From assembly GCF_018913985.1 (NCBI RefSeq), contig NZ_JAHMHK010000001.1, forward strand, positions 310,001-374,000: a stretch of 64,000 nucleotides of DNA. Reading direction: 5' to 3'. The first letter of the stretch is position 1. Each line of letters opens with the position of its first letter. The position numbers and the translations under genes were made by a program. The notes beneath the pieces are model-generated. The model was not told the DNA's origin. It saw only the letters and a list, made by a program, of their open reading frames with translations, and made no database searches. The stretch comes from Mycoplasma zalophidermidis (GTDB taxonomy: Bacteria > Bacillota_I > Bacilli_A > Mycoplasmatales > Metamycoplasmataceae). Shown one piece after another: positions 10,902 to 21,370 of the stretch.

Positions 10902-12224
10902 ATGGAATTAGAAATGAAAAATGTAAAGAAATTTTACAAAAACTATAAAAAAAATAATACTAATAAATTAATTGAAAATGCCGTAACCAAAAACGGTGTC
11001 TTAAACGCTACATACAATAATGAAGTGAGAGCTTTCCACAACAATGAATTTAGTGATCAAACTAAAAAAGGTGGCATTACTAACCAAAAATCTTCGGGTA
11101 GATGTTGAATTTTTGCTGCCTTAAATGTTTTAAAACCAATAACAATGAAAAAATTAAATGTAGAAAGTTTTGAATATTCTCAAGCTTACACAATGTTCTG
11201 AGAAAAAATGGAAAAAGCCAATACTTATCTTTCATTAATAATTCAACACCCTGAATTAGATTTTCAAGATAGATTGTTTGAATTGTTTTTAGGATTTGGA
11301 CATCAAGATGGGGGATATTGAGAATGAGCAGAAGCGCTAATTACTAAATATGGCGTTGTGCCAAAAAGTGTAATGCCCGAAACATTCAGCTCGTCTAACA
11401 CTTCACAATTAAACGACGTTTTACAAATTTGTTTATATAACGCCACACTTGAATTGAGATCTTTAGTGAAAAACGGAGCTACCGAAAACGAAGCAAACTC
11501 AGTCAAAGAACAAGCACTAAACAAAGTTTTTGAAATATGTGCTAAAGCACTTGGTTTACCTCCGGTTGAATTTGACTTTGAGTACCGTGATAAAGATAAA
11601 AAATTCAAAAAAATATCAAAAATTACACCATTAAAATGACTAAAAAAATATACTTCGGAAGATTACAGAAAATTGGTAAATTTATATGCCGACCCGCGTG
11701 ATATTTACCCTAAAAATACAATGTTAGCCGCTAAATACTTTAGGGGTCCGATTGAATCAAAAACTTTGTCATTTATTAATGTAGATATGAGCGAAATCAA
11801 ATCTGCTCTAATAAAAAGTATTAAAGCTGGCGAACCAGTTTGATTTGCATGCGATATGGGGCCACAAATCGATTCTAAAGTTGGCATTATGGATACAAAA
11901 CTTTATCAAATTGATGAAGCGTTCGGTTTGAATAATAAATTAACCAAAGCTGATAAATTAAACATGAAATTATCTGTCCCAAATCACGCAATGACTTTTG
12001 TTGGAGTTGACTTAGACGAAAATAATAACCCAATTAAATGAGAAGTAGAAAACTCATGAGGAGATGACAAGGGAGCTAAAGGATACTTTTCAATGTCTGA
12101 TTCATGATTTAACGAATATGTTTACAGTATCATAGTTAATCCAAAATATGTTTCACAAGACACGTTAAATGCTCAATTAAAAGAACCAATTGAAATTGAA
12201 CCTTGAGACCCTCTTTCAATGTAA
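10902..12224 (+). CDS. pepC: Aminopeptidase C (bleomycin hydrolase family, C1B)
   Basis: Cytoplasmic cysteine aminopeptidase (440 aa, normal length) that frees N-terminal amino acids from imported peptides. The papain-type triad is visible: Cys68 in SSGRCWIFA, His362 in NHAMTFVGV and Asn384 in ENSWG. TGA directly after Cys68 encodes the conserved Trp. The TAGGAG ribosome binding site overlaps the stop of the HAD gene, so the two are co-transcribed. Mycoplasmas depend on peptides for amino acids, which fits this gene and the leucyl aminopeptidase at 24117. Confidence 0.95.
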
Positions 12225-12232
12225 TTTGTTAC

Positions 12233-12262
12233 AAAAAAGGTAGCCTAATACTATCTTTTTTT
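12233..12262 (+). terminator. Terminator of pepC
   Basis: The stem AAAAAAGGTAG/CTATCTTTTTT with a 7-nt loop and T-run follows pepC by 8 nt. Confidence 0.75.
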
Positions 12263-12323
12263 GTATTCATGTGTAAAAAAATATTATTATTATCTTTTTG
12301 TTTATAGGTATAATTTCGGCACT

Positions 12324-13142
12324 ATGGAAAAAATAAAAAACAAAGCGAAAGCTTACTTCATTGATTTAGATGGAACCTTTTTAGATAAACCTTTTGGGCA
12401 TGGTACGGTAAGTGATATTAATATACAAGTTGCCCATAAAGTTAACAAAACTAAACCAGTAATTTTTTCAACTGGGCGTGGAAATACTAAATTGACAATG
12501 GATATTGTTCATAAAGTTGGTTCTCCCTATGCCGTTTGTTTAAATGGGGCGTTAATAGTAGACAAAGACAACAATGTTTTATATCGAAAAACTATGGATA
12601 AAAATATTACGTTAGAAGTTTTAGATATTTTTAAGAAAAACAATATGTTTATTTTTGTTAATGGCATTATGACTATGTATCATTCTGGCAATTTAGACAG
12701 CGAATTTATGAAAGAATGAGCTATGAAATGTGAAAAAAAAGACTATTCAATGATTCCAAATGATATTGAATTTTCAAAATTATTAGTTTTTGGTTTAAAT
12801 CGTGAAAATACAAAAATTTTGTGAGAACAGTTATCAAATAAATTTCCACAATTAGCATTTTATTTGGTTTCTAATGGTTGAACTATTGAAGTTGGTCCTC
12901 TAGATGCAAATAAAGGAATTGCTAATAGAGAAGTTTGCAATTATTTAAACATCAATCCGCAAGAAGCCTATCATATCGGCGATTCCGCTAACGATGTACC
13001 TGCAAAAAAATATTTAGGTAAATTTATAGCAATGAATGGTTCTCTTGATTTTGTTAAGAAGCAAGCTGATTATGTTGCTTGTGATTATATAGATGCGGGA
13101 TTATCCAAAGTTTTAATTGAACTAGAGGATCTAGATAATTAA
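12324..13142 (+). CDS. Cof-type HAD-IIB family phosphatase
   Basis: 272-aa paralogue of the HAD phosphatase at 10084. Motif I is FIDLDGTFLD near residues 12-21, motif II STGRG, and motif IV HIGDSANDV near 216-224. TATAAT at 12309-12314 lies 9 nt before the ATG and there is no ribosome binding site, so the transcript has at most a few leader bases. It has its own terminator. The substrate is unknown; family members act on sugar phosphates or flavin nucleotides. Confidence 0.85.
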
Positions 13143-13172
13143 AAACAAGACTTAATTAAGTCTTGTTTTTTT
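13141..13172 (+). terminator. Terminator of HAD phosphatase gene
   Basis: CAAGACTTAATTAAGTCTTG forms a hairpin flanked by A5 and T7, so it can act in both directions. Confidence 0.88.
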
Positions 13173-13270
13173 GTTCGTTATGCGTTGCATAATCTTGAAT
13201 GTTTTATATTTTTATGAAAATTTCCCAGATTTAAATCATTTTATATAAAAAATGATTTTTTTATAGTTTT

Positions 13271-13306
13271 TTGCTTCCTAAAAAAAAAAAAAAAAAAATG
13301 TATCAT
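13271..13306 (+). promoter_or_regulatory. Promoter with a 19-A tract upstream of the TM2 gene
   Basis: TTGCTT (13271) and TATCAT (13301) resemble -35 and -10 boxes but are 24 bp apart, and the spacer contains an uninterrupted run of 19 A (13280-13298). In mycoplasma variable lipoprotein genes, length changes of such A-runs between promoter boxes switch transcription. A loss of about 7 A would restore 17-bp spacing. Functional role is inferred. Confidence 0.4.
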
Positions 13307-13338
13307 GTAGGTGTAAAAAAATAAAAAAGGAGAAAAAA

Positions 13339-13556
13339 ATGCAAAAAAGTAGATTGGTATTATTTTTTTAGCTCTATTCTTGGGCTGATTAGGAATCGAT
13401 AGATTTTACGCAGTGCGGCCAAAATATGCCTTTATAAAATTATTCACATTCGGATTATTTGGAATTTGATGAATTATTGATATTTTCATGGCTCTATTTG
13501 GGTGAATGAGAGACGGAAATGGTCAAATAATTCATAAATGAACATATAAGAAATAA
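13339..13556 (+). pseudogene. TM2 domain protein, frameshifted in a T-tract
   Basis: A 72-residue TM2-domain membrane protein (two helices joined by a short turn, with the conserved GIDRFY) broken by one missing base. After M-Q-K-S-R-L-V-L-F-F the frame reaches TAG at 13369. Adding one T to the run of 7 T (13363-13369) restores a frame continuing LALFLGWLGIDRFYAVRPKY through to the stop at 13554. GGAGA precedes the ATG. An intact paralogue lies at 22724. Either a recent loss-of-function change or a slip-prone on/off switch. Confidence 0.75.
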
Positions 13557-13563
13557 TATAAAA

Positions 13564-13603
13564 TGGTAATTAATTTACCGAATATTAGTGAAATTAATTA
13601 CCA
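13564..13603. repeat. 13-bp perfect inverted repeat
   Basis: TGGTAATTAATTT and its exact complement AAATTAATTACCA are separated by 14 bp. No T-run follows on the plus strand, so it is not a standard terminator there. It may be an mRNA 3' structure or a protein site. Confidence 0.5.
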
Positions 13604-13628
13604 ACAACTTATTGATATTATATTTTAT

Positions 13629-13658
13629 AATGTAAAGCAAAAATACTTTACATTTTTT
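13629..13658 (+). terminator. Terminator after the TM2 pseudogene
   Basis: The stem AATGTAAAG/CTTTACATT with an 8-nt loop is followed by TTTT-rich sequence. Confidence 0.75.
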
Positions 13659-13700
13659 CTTTTTATTTATAAATATTATATTAAAATATAAATGCAATTT

Positions 13701-13728
13701 GCTTGATGTCAAGCACTTGCGCTTGACA
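13701..13728 (+). promoter_or_regulatory. Leader of rpsP operon with two mutually exclusive hairpins
   Basis: TCAAGC at 13709-13714 can pair either with GCTTGA just upstream (13701-13706) or, as TGTCAAGC, with GCTTGACA downstream (13721-13728). The two pairings cannot coexist. The element lies about 50 nt before rpsP, after an AT-rich promoter region, and is much richer in GC than its surroundings. It may be an autoregulatory ribosomal protein leader; no known class is recognised. Confidence 0.45.
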
Positions 13729-13778
13729 GTAATTGTCCAACAAATAAATAGATTTGTATAAAAATAAGGAGAAATCTT

Positions 13779-14048
13779 ATGGTAAAAATTAGATTAAAAA
13801 GAACCGGATCTAAATTTAACGCACAATACAAAATTGTTGCCGCAGATGCGCGTTCACCACGTGACGGTAGATTTATTGAAGCATTAGGTCAATACAACCC
13901 TCACACAAAAGAATTCTTTATTAAAGAAGAATTAGTGCAAAAATGAGTAGATAATGGTGCTCAATTAACACAAGTTGTTCACGACTTATTCAGAAAACAC
14001 GGCTTAAATGAAAAACTTGCTAAAAATTCAAAACACCAATCTAAATAA
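13779..14048 (+). CDS. rpsP: 30S ribosomal protein S16
   Basis: 89-aa S16 with the family start [12 protein letters not shown] and the block [26 protein letters not shown] precedes the ATG. Its stop overlaps the trmD start (TAATG). First gene of the widespread rpsP-trmD-rplS operon, here without rimM or a KH protein between. Confidence 0.97.
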
Positions 14049-14731
14049 TGAAAATTAATTTTTTGACTCTTTTCCCAAATTATTTCAAACCCTTTGTAGG
14101 GGAATCAATAATCTCCAAAGCAATAGCTAGAGGATTAATTGATATTGAAGTAATTGACTTTAGATTATTCAGCAAGGATAAACATCATAAGGTTGATGAT
14201 GAAATTTATGGTGGAGGCCATGGCTTATTATTACAAGTTGAGCCAATTGATTTAGCTCTAGATTCACTCAAACAAAGAGGTGGTTATAAAATTTTGGTTA
14301 CCCCTCAAGGAAAAAAATTTGACCAATCTATTGCTAATAGACTCGCAAACGAGAAAGAAATTACCTTTATTTCCGGACGTTATGAAGGATTTGACGAAAG
14401 AATTGTTGAATTGGTAGATGAAGAAATTTCAATTGGGGATTATGTTTTAACTGGAGGAGAATTACCTTCGATGGTTATGGCAGATTCAATAATTAGACTT
14501 GTACCTGGGGTAATCAAAGATGAATCCCATCAATTTGATTCATTTCAAAATGATGGGTTGTTAGATTATCCTCAATATACACGTCCACGAGAATATAAGG
14601 GAATGAAAGTACCTGAAGTATTATTCAATGGCAACCATGCTGAAATTCAAAAGTGAAAAAAAGAAGCTCAATACAACAAAACATTAAAAAATAGACCCGA
14701 TATTATCGAAAGGATTAATAATGAGAAGTAA
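14048..14731 (+). CDS. trmD: tRNA (guanine-37-N1)-methyltransferase TrmD
   Basis: Knotted SPOUT enzyme that methylates G37 next to the anticodon and prevents +1 frameshifting. 227 aa. Conserved blocks are [14 protein letters not shown] (canonical YGGGxGM), the SAM-knot [11 protein letters not shown] and [12 protein letters not shown]. One TGA Trp lies near the C-terminus. The end overlaps rplS by 11 nt, so the three genes of this operon are translationally coupled. Confidence 0.97.
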
Positions 14732-15077
14732 ATTAATTGAATTAGTAGAACAAAGTCAATTACGTAAAGATCACCCAGATTTTCGTGTTGGCGATAATGT
14801 TAAAGTATATGTTCGTATCCGTGAAGGAGAAAAAGAACGTATTCAAATTTTTGAAGGTTTAGTAATTAGTAAAACTGAATCAGGAACTCGTGAAAACTTT
14901 ACTGTTAGAAAAATATCATTTGGTATTGGGGTTGACAGAACATTCCCATTGCACTCACCATTTGTTGCACAAATCGAAGTTGTACGTTCAAACAAAGTTC
15001 GTCGTGCTAAATTAAACTACATTCGTCAAAGAAGCGGTAAATCAGCAAGACTTAAAGAAATTAAACGTAACAAATAA
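14721..15077 (+). CDS. rplS: 50S ribosomal protein L19
   Basis: 118-aa L19, with [26 protein letters not shown] split over the family's core and [20 protein letters not shown] near the end. AAAGGAT lies before the ATG inside trmD. Last gene of the rpsP operon. Confidence 0.97.
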   Translation: MRSKLIELVEQSQLRKDHPDFRVGDNVKVYVRIREGEKERIQIFEGLVISKTESGTRENFTVRKISFGIGVDRTFPLHSPFVAQIEVVRSNKVRRAKLNYIRQRSGKSARLKEIKRNK

Positions 15078-15088
15078 TAACAATAATT

Positions 15089-15110
15089 ACAACCATTTGG
15101 TTGTTTTTTT
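15089..15110 (+). terminator. Terminator of the rpsP-trmD-rplS operon
   Basis: ACAACCA/TGGTTGT stem with a 2-nt turn followed by T7. Confidence 0.85.
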
Positions 15111-15114
15111 ATAT

Positions 15115-15146
15115 AAAAAATAACCATTTTCGAATGGCTATTTTTT
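15115..15146 (-). terminator. Terminator of the minus-strand membrane protein gene
   Basis: AATAGCCATT pairs with AATGGTTATT around a TCGA-type loop, with A6 on one side and T6 on the other. It overlaps the stop codon of the minus-strand gene and can also back up the rplS terminator. Confidence 0.8.
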
Positions 15147-15926
15147 ACTAATGTGTCTTTTTTTCTGTATTTTAAAACAAATATTATTAGTATATTTGAT
15201 TCGGTATACTGCTATCCAAAATAAACTAAATAGGACTGGTATAATTGCGCCTAGCACAAACATTAAAATGTCTAATATTATGATTAATAGAACATTTCCG
15301 CCTTTGTAGAATAGAGGGTTCACAAAATCAAGAAAACTATAAATAACCACACCTTTATTATTTTGATAAACATTGAAATTTGCGAAATAAACTATGAAGG
15401 CGAATAGGAAATATGCAAGAACTATACCTATCAATATACCAATGGTTTTGTTATTTACTGCAATTTCCTTTCTGACTAAATACAAGGTAATAAATCCTAA
15501 TATTGGATTAATAGCATGTGTGATTAATGAGCGAATTGCACCATAAGGCTCAGATCAAGTTTTAGGGTTTCAAGATATTAATGCTCAATAAATTATAAAG
15601 GTTACTGTAATTAAAACTACGGACATAAAAAAGGCTTTTTTGAATTTTTGACTACCTTTAAAATGAGGAAACATTATCAACGTTATTCCTAAAAAGAAAT
15701 TTGTTAGATAAGTAAAATAGAAAAAGGCATATACGTTTTTAAAAACTATTGAAATAACTGGTGTTCCATTATAACTGTCTTGACTGCTTGTATAAGTGAA
15801 CGCATCTGCAATTGCAAAAGTTAATGATGTAATTAATACTATTAATCCAAATATTAAAAACAGTTTATTTAATTTATTTTTGTATAAGCAATTGTGTGAG
15901 TTTGTTTTATTATTGTTTTTTTTCAT
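15138..15926 (-). CDS. Multi-pass membrane protein of unknown function (MAGa3780/Pr6Pr-like)
   Basis: 262 aa with about six hydrophobic helices (first near residues 21-43) and a short basic C-terminus. Two open stretches are joined by TGA Trp codons in the middle (ISWNPKTWSEPYGAI). The overall pattern, including a TH-x-x-NP segment after the third or fourth helix, resembles the Pr6Pr/FAR-17a-like membrane proteins found in the hominis group. No catalytic role can be assigned. TATAAT lies exactly 6 nt before the ATG and no ribosome binding site is seen, so it is probably leaderless. Confidence 0.7.
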
Positions 15927-15983
15927 AATTGCATTATATAAATAAACCTTAAATTTAGAAATAATTATTCATTTTTAAATAAA

Positions 15984-16574
15984 CTATCAAATGCTCATAA
16001 TTTGTTTTTCGTTGAATGCTGTAAAATATGGTATTTTTTCATCAAACACTGAAATATAACTCATTTCGTTTCAATTAAGGTCTTTAAATAAACAAAATTT
16101 ATAAATGTTTGAACTTGTTATTAATCATTCGGTTGGACGATCATGGTAAAAAATATTTACCAAGTCGAGTTGGCTTATTCATAGTGATTTTCTCGCTTTT
16201 AACCGTAACAACAGCGATTTGGTATTATCGCCTCAATACAATAATCTTTGATATGTTCTTTTGTCTATTTTTTTTATGATTTTCTCACTAGAGGTGCCAA
16301 TAATTATGTGAATAGAAATTTTAATATTTTCAAATTCAAAATAAGGTAGTAAAGATTTATTTTTACTTTTATAGTTTGCAAATTTAAATAATTCAGGTTT
16401 TCTTGAGGAAAGTTCTAGAAAATCATTTCAATAAACACATATCGAAAAGAAATTTTCGGGATTAGTGCCTTGTTTAGATGCTTGATAGGCAGCAGGACTA
16501 AGTGATCATTTAATATGCTCTTCATTTAATATGGTAATTAATTGGTATATTGCATTTTTTCTTTCGATTTTCAT
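15984..16574 (-). CDS. Hypothetical protein, possibly a degenerate LicD/nucleotidyltransferase-like fold
   Basis: 196-aa soluble protein, not recognised with confidence. The N-terminus (AIYQLITILNEEHIKWSLSPAAYQASKQG, split here at about residues 8-36) has the helix-then-Gly-rich pattern of LicD-type nucleotidyltransferase folds, but the DDDID metal site is absent. Five or more TGA codons encode Trp. The ATG at 16574 follows TATAAT by exactly 6 nt without a ribosome binding site. It lies between an unknown membrane protein and the divergent P80 operon. Confidence 0.65.
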
Positions 16575-16678
16575 ACGAATATTATAAATCATAACTGGTA
16601 AAAGCATATTATGTCTATTAATATTAAGTTTAGTATATAATATTAAAATCTTAATATGGATATGAAAGGAAATAATAT

Positions 16679-18907
16679 ATGGGAAAGAAAAAAGAAACCT
16701 TTTTTGAACGTTTGACTAGAAAAAACGCTCAACAAGAGGAAAATGCTAATCCAAAAACAAGAAAAACAAGAAATTGAAAATTTTGAGTAATTTCGTCAGT
16801 TCTTGTTGCATCTGTTGTTGCGGGTATTACTATTCCACTTGCGGCTAATAGTTTGATTAAAAATTATAATGATGCAATTTCTGATGATACTGAAATTCTT
16901 TCTTTTGATGTTGAAGGCCAAAAAGATAAATCAATTAAATTCAATATGTCTTCACTTAAGGGTGAAAACAGTTTAGAAAATGCTCAAAACCCTAAAACAG
17001 TTCTTGAACAAGCCTTTAAGCAAGCTATTTTTTATTTATATAATGAGGAAGTTAAAGCATCTAAAGAATATCAAAGATTATGAAATTCATCACGTAGCGA
17101 AGACGACAAAGAAAGAAATGATATTGCGTTGAAGGATATCGATTCATTAAAACAAAAACACGAAAACTTATTATTGGATTACAAAGCGCAATTTGTAAAG
17201 TCTTTTGGATACTCAAAATGAGAGGCTGCCTTTAATGATTTTCTAATTAAAAATTACAATGGAGCCAAAACAATTCAAGAGGCTGTGGATCTTAAAGTTT
17301 ATTCAGAAATTCAACACGACGCCCTACGTCGTTTCAGACTTAACTCGCAGTTCAACATTAAAGATATTGATAGAGTTGCATCAAATGATATTTATAAAAT
17401 TGATGATTCGGGAAAACTAACAAACGAGATTCTATTCAAAAAAGGTGAAAGAGTATTTCCATTTTTCAAAAAAGATGTTAACTATTTTGAAATAAAAGAT
17501 ATTAAAGAAAAAATGACATTTATGACCGATAGTTATGTTGTGGCAGTTAATAATGACCCGAATAACTACAATAATGAATACAAGAATGCTGATAAATTTA
17601 TCACTCATTTTTTAAGAAACAATAATCCATTCTTAGTTTCTCAATTTACATTCCCTGGTGTTGCCCCTGATAAAAAAGAATCAGACAAAGAAACAAAATG
17701 AACAATCGATAAGAAAACATTCAAAAAGATGATGTTTTACTGACCGGCAGCTGAACAAAAACCTTTTGACGGAGCAATTTCTTTTGAAAAAATTAATTTA
17801 GGATTTAAAAGTTATGATGAATATGTAAAAATGACCGAATCAGATAAAACAAACGAACTAAATAAGAAAATTGTTGAATTTAGTACCGTATTAAGCCACC
17901 TTTCATCTGATGATGAAGAAATTAAAAAGAATTGAGGTTCATCAGGGCTTACTTCTATAACAGAATTATTTAAAAAAGGTGGAGATGATACTCTTAAAGC
18001 ATTTTCAACGCTTGACAATTTACTATATAACAATGAGCAAATTCCAGAAGTAGACTTATTTGGCACCTTCACAACTATTAGAAATAATATTATTAAGGAA
18101 TTCAATATTACTAATCCAATTAGCGATATTAAATCAGCATCTGACAGACAAGCAGCACAAAATTTAATTGGCCAATTTAACGAAGAAATTAAGAAAGTCT
18201 TTGATGAAGCAAGCGATGTTAAAAAAATTGGCTTAACTACTGATAAATTTAATGATTTAGTGGTCAAACCTATAACAGAATTGTTTGAAAAAGACGGAAA
18301 AATTAGCACAGTTTACAAACTAAAAGGTGACAATAATACTCGTGTTATTCTTTCATCTAAAGGTATCACCTTGCTTAAAATGAAAAATATTGATGAATTT
18401 AAAACACAAGATTTAAATTCGCAAGAATTAGTAATTAAAGACATGATTAAGAAAGATTTCTATCTTTCAAATAAATACAAAAACAGTATTAATGGGAAAA
18501 AATACAATGCTTTAAGTTTGATTAATAATTCAATGACTTCACCAGACATTGTTTTAGGCCAAATGTTAAAGAATCCTGATTTTATAAATTATCTAAAACA
18601 ACAAAATAATATATATGCAATCGATGAAAATGGTAATTTATTAGAAAATGTTAAATATTCAGACAAAGATATTAATGAGATTAAAGAACTAAATGAAAAT
18701 ATCGCTATTTCATTCAAGGCCAGAGAATCATTAGAATTAACAAAAGCTGTAGATAAATGAATGAAGGAAAGAGCCACGGCAAATTACGATGATTTATTTG
18801 AATTGAAAAATGATAAAGTTTACTTCAAAAAGAATAATTCAAATTACGGAAAAGATGCAAATTCAATGGTTTACGATGAATTATTGAAATTAAGAAAGGT
18901 TAAATAA
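16679..18907 (+). CDS. HinT-interacting membrane complex protein P80
   Basis: 742-aa membrane-anchored protein with a basic cytoplasmic tail, one helix at about residues 36-56, and a long extracellular Lys/Asp/Asn-rich domain. The order P80, P60 lipoprotein, hinT matches the locus described in Mycoplasma hominis, where cytoplasmic HinT binds the P80/P60 surface complex. AAAGGA precedes the ATG. Several TGA Trp codons break the frame. P60 starts 11 nt after its stop, so the three genes form one operon. The biochemical role of the complex is unknown. Confidence 0.85.
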
Positions 18908-18917
18908 GGTGATTAAA

Positions 18918-20225
18918 ATGAAAAAAATTAATTTATTATTGGCTTCACCAGCTTTAGCTCTTCCGATTGCTGTAGTTTCTTGTGGACAAAATATTGATAC
19001 AGCCGCAAAATTAAAACAAATAGAAGAAATCAAAAAATCAGCTCCTGAAATTTTAAAAAAAATATTCACTCATTCGACATTACTTTCACTTTATGATGTT
19101 AAAGTTGATGATTCGTCTAAAATTGAGGAAATTTACAAAAACACTTTTAACGATGAGGGTACTATCCTATTTAAAGACTCATGAAAAGCATTTCAGTTAT
19201 ATTCAAAAAATAAATTAGATGCAAATCCTTATTATTTTGCTGAAAAATTAAATGAATGAGTTGGTGATAAAACACTAAAAAATGATGAAATTCAAGTCCT
19301 TTCTGAATTCAAACCAGGGGATTTAGTACCGTTAAATAAATTTAAGATTTTGTGACTAAACGAAAAAACTGGAATTAGAGCTGATTTAGAAAAAATGTTA
19401 ATTGTTAATAAGTACTTCCATATTAGCGATAAAGACAATTTAAAGAAAATTGACTCTAACTTTAAATATGATAAAGACTTAAAATTTGAATTAAATAATT
19501 ATTTACTTTCTAAATATGCAGTCGATAAACAATATGCTCAAATCTGAACTAAAGACATTAGTGTAACAAATGATGACGACGATTTCTTCACCAACAAAAA
19601 AATAGCTACTGCTATTGATGGTGTTGATTCATTTAATACATTTTGAAAAGAGACCGACACAAAAAAACAACTTAATAGTGAAATTGAATTTGTGACTGGT
19701 CATGAAATAGACAAAAAACTATATGGGTACTCAGGGTTCAAACAACAAACTAACCAGTATTCATTAAAGTGAAGTTTTGATAGTTTGAAAACAAAACAAC
19801 AAAAAGATTTATATGGTTTTTATGATGTTGTTAATGATCGTTTAGTTAATACTGAAATTGAATCTAATTTTGCATACAGTCCATATAAAAAGGAATCTAC
19901 CGATAATAAAAAACCTGTTTTGGTTTATGTAAATCAAATCGCTCCGATTGGTGCAACAAACGAAACCGAACTTCCTAATACCGAAGCGGATGTAGATTCA
20001 AAAGATAAGAATAAAATGACAAAGGTTAAGTTACTTTCTTTTGAACAAACAATGTACAAGGATAAGTTAGATGTTTTAGCATATATTTTCTTCTTAAATG
20101 ATTCTGAATTATTTGACAAGGCAATTAATAGCTTTGCAAAAATAGGCTACAAAATTAAAATTAATAAAACCAGCGAAGCTTTAAGAGAAATAGCTAAAGA
20201 TATGCCATTTGTGGAGTTGATATAA
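18918..20225 (+). CDS. HinT-interacting membrane complex lipoprotein P60
   Basis: 435-aa lipoprotein with signal residues 1-22 and lipobox Cys22 (PIAVVSC). The ATG at 18918 is preferred because AAGGTG sits 6 nt upstream; a GTG at 18909 overlaps that site. The rest is hydrophilic and has no recognised domain. It is the middle gene of P80-P60-hinT, and its stop overlaps the hinT start (TAATG). Confidence 0.85.
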
Positions 20226-20542
20226 TGGATAATATTTTCTTAAACATAATCGAAGGAAAACTTGACGCCAAATTCTTATATAAAGATGAAAAGTGTGTAG
20301 CGTTCTATGATAAGTTCCCAGTTAATGAGGGTCACTTCTTAGTTGTTCCTAGAGTTAAATCTAAAAACATTACTGAGACAGATGATTCAACAGCAGCACA
20401 CTTAATTAATGTTGCTCGTAAATTAGGAAAACAAGAAGTTCTTGATAAAGGTATTAGTGGGTTCAAAATTGTTATTAATACCGGCGCTTCAGCTGAACAA
20501 TCAATTTTTCACACACATGTGCATGTTATTCCTTATAAGTAA
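20225..20542 (+). CDS. hinT: HIT family protein HinT
   Basis: 105-aa histidine triad nucleotide-binding protein; family members hydrolyse AMP-linked amines and acyl-adenylates. The active-site motif HTHVHVIP is near the C-terminus, and NTGASAEQSIFHTHVH is the conserved approach to it. It sits immediately after P60, with a one-base overlap, and in M. hominis binds that complex. Confidence 0.95.
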   Translation: MDNIFLNIIEGKLDAKFLYKDEKCVAFYDKFPVNEGHFLVVPRVKSKNITETDDSTAAHLINVARKLGKQEVLDKGISGFKIVINTGASAEQSIFHTHVHVIPYK

Positions 20543-20545
20543 AAC

Positions 20546-20579
20546 AATAAAAAGTCGAATCTTAATTCGGCTTTTTATT
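20546..20579. terminator. Bidirectional terminator between hinT and tdk
   Basis: AATAAAAAGTCGAAT and ATTCGGCTTTTTATT form a long stem with loop CTTA, serving the converging hinT and tdk transcripts. Confidence 0.85.
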
Positions 20580-20631
20580 ATCCTATTTTGTGTAATTTTC
20601 TGTATGTTTAATAAAATTACAGATTCTTTAA

Positions 20632-21210
20632 TTATTTATTATTTTTGGCCTTTTCCTTCTCACCTTTTATGTGGCATTGACGACATCGAGCCTCATATTC
20701 CGAATCTCCCAAAACATTTAAATCTTGGTTCGAAATCTTTCTGAATGAAAACCCAGCAGGTCTTTTGCAAACTACACAAACCGCTTTTAATTTACTTACT
20801 TCATCAGCAATGGCAATGATATGAGGCGTTATTCCAAATGGTTTTCTCAAAAAATCTAGATCCAAACCTGAAACCAGAACATTAACATCTTTGGCTAAAA
20901 GATATTCAATAACTTCTGGTAAATTTTCATCAAAAAAATTCATTTCGTCAATTGCAACCGCCCTATATTCAGGACTTCAAATTTCTAAAATTTCCTTAGA
21001 ATTCTTAACATTTTGTGACTTTAATTTTGCTCCAGTTCGACTTACAAGTTCGCTATCACTGAATCTTGAATCAAATGTTGGTTTTATTACCAAAGTGTTA
21101 ACTTCAGCTCATTTCAGTGTATTAACTCTTTTAAGCAATTCTTCCGTTTTTCCTGAAAACATTGGCCCAGTTATGACCTCTAATCAACCCTTTATATTTC
21201 CTCTATTCAT
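20632..21210 (-). CDS. tdk: Thymidine kinase
   Basis: 192-aa type II thymidine kinase, which makes dTMP from salvaged thymidine. The P-loop GPMFSGKTEELL is near residue 14, the catalytic base lies in AIDEMNFF, and the structural zinc is bound by Cys pairs in AVCVVC and ARCRQC. The N-terminal part is interrupted by TGA Trp codons. TATAAT lies 9 nt before the ATG (minus strand) and no ribosome binding site is evident. Confidence 0.95.
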
Positions 21211-21370
21211 AGTTTATCTATTATATGAAATGATTGACTAGATTTAACAAAATATTTTTTATATTTGAGCAGCGTGTATTTTTAAATTATTATATGAAAA
21301 CATTTACGTTTTTCTTATTTATTAATTTCTATCTACTAAAATTAAATAAATAGACATTTTAGGAGGTCAA

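Noticed and set aside
18589-18777. Minus-strand frame within P80
   Set aside because: Shadow of the P80 gene with low-complexity Ser/Phe composition typical of antisense AT-rich DNA.
20442-20744. Open frame continuing past hinT on the plus strand
   Set aside because: Runs through the hinT end in another frame, the bidirectional terminator and the antisense of tdk.
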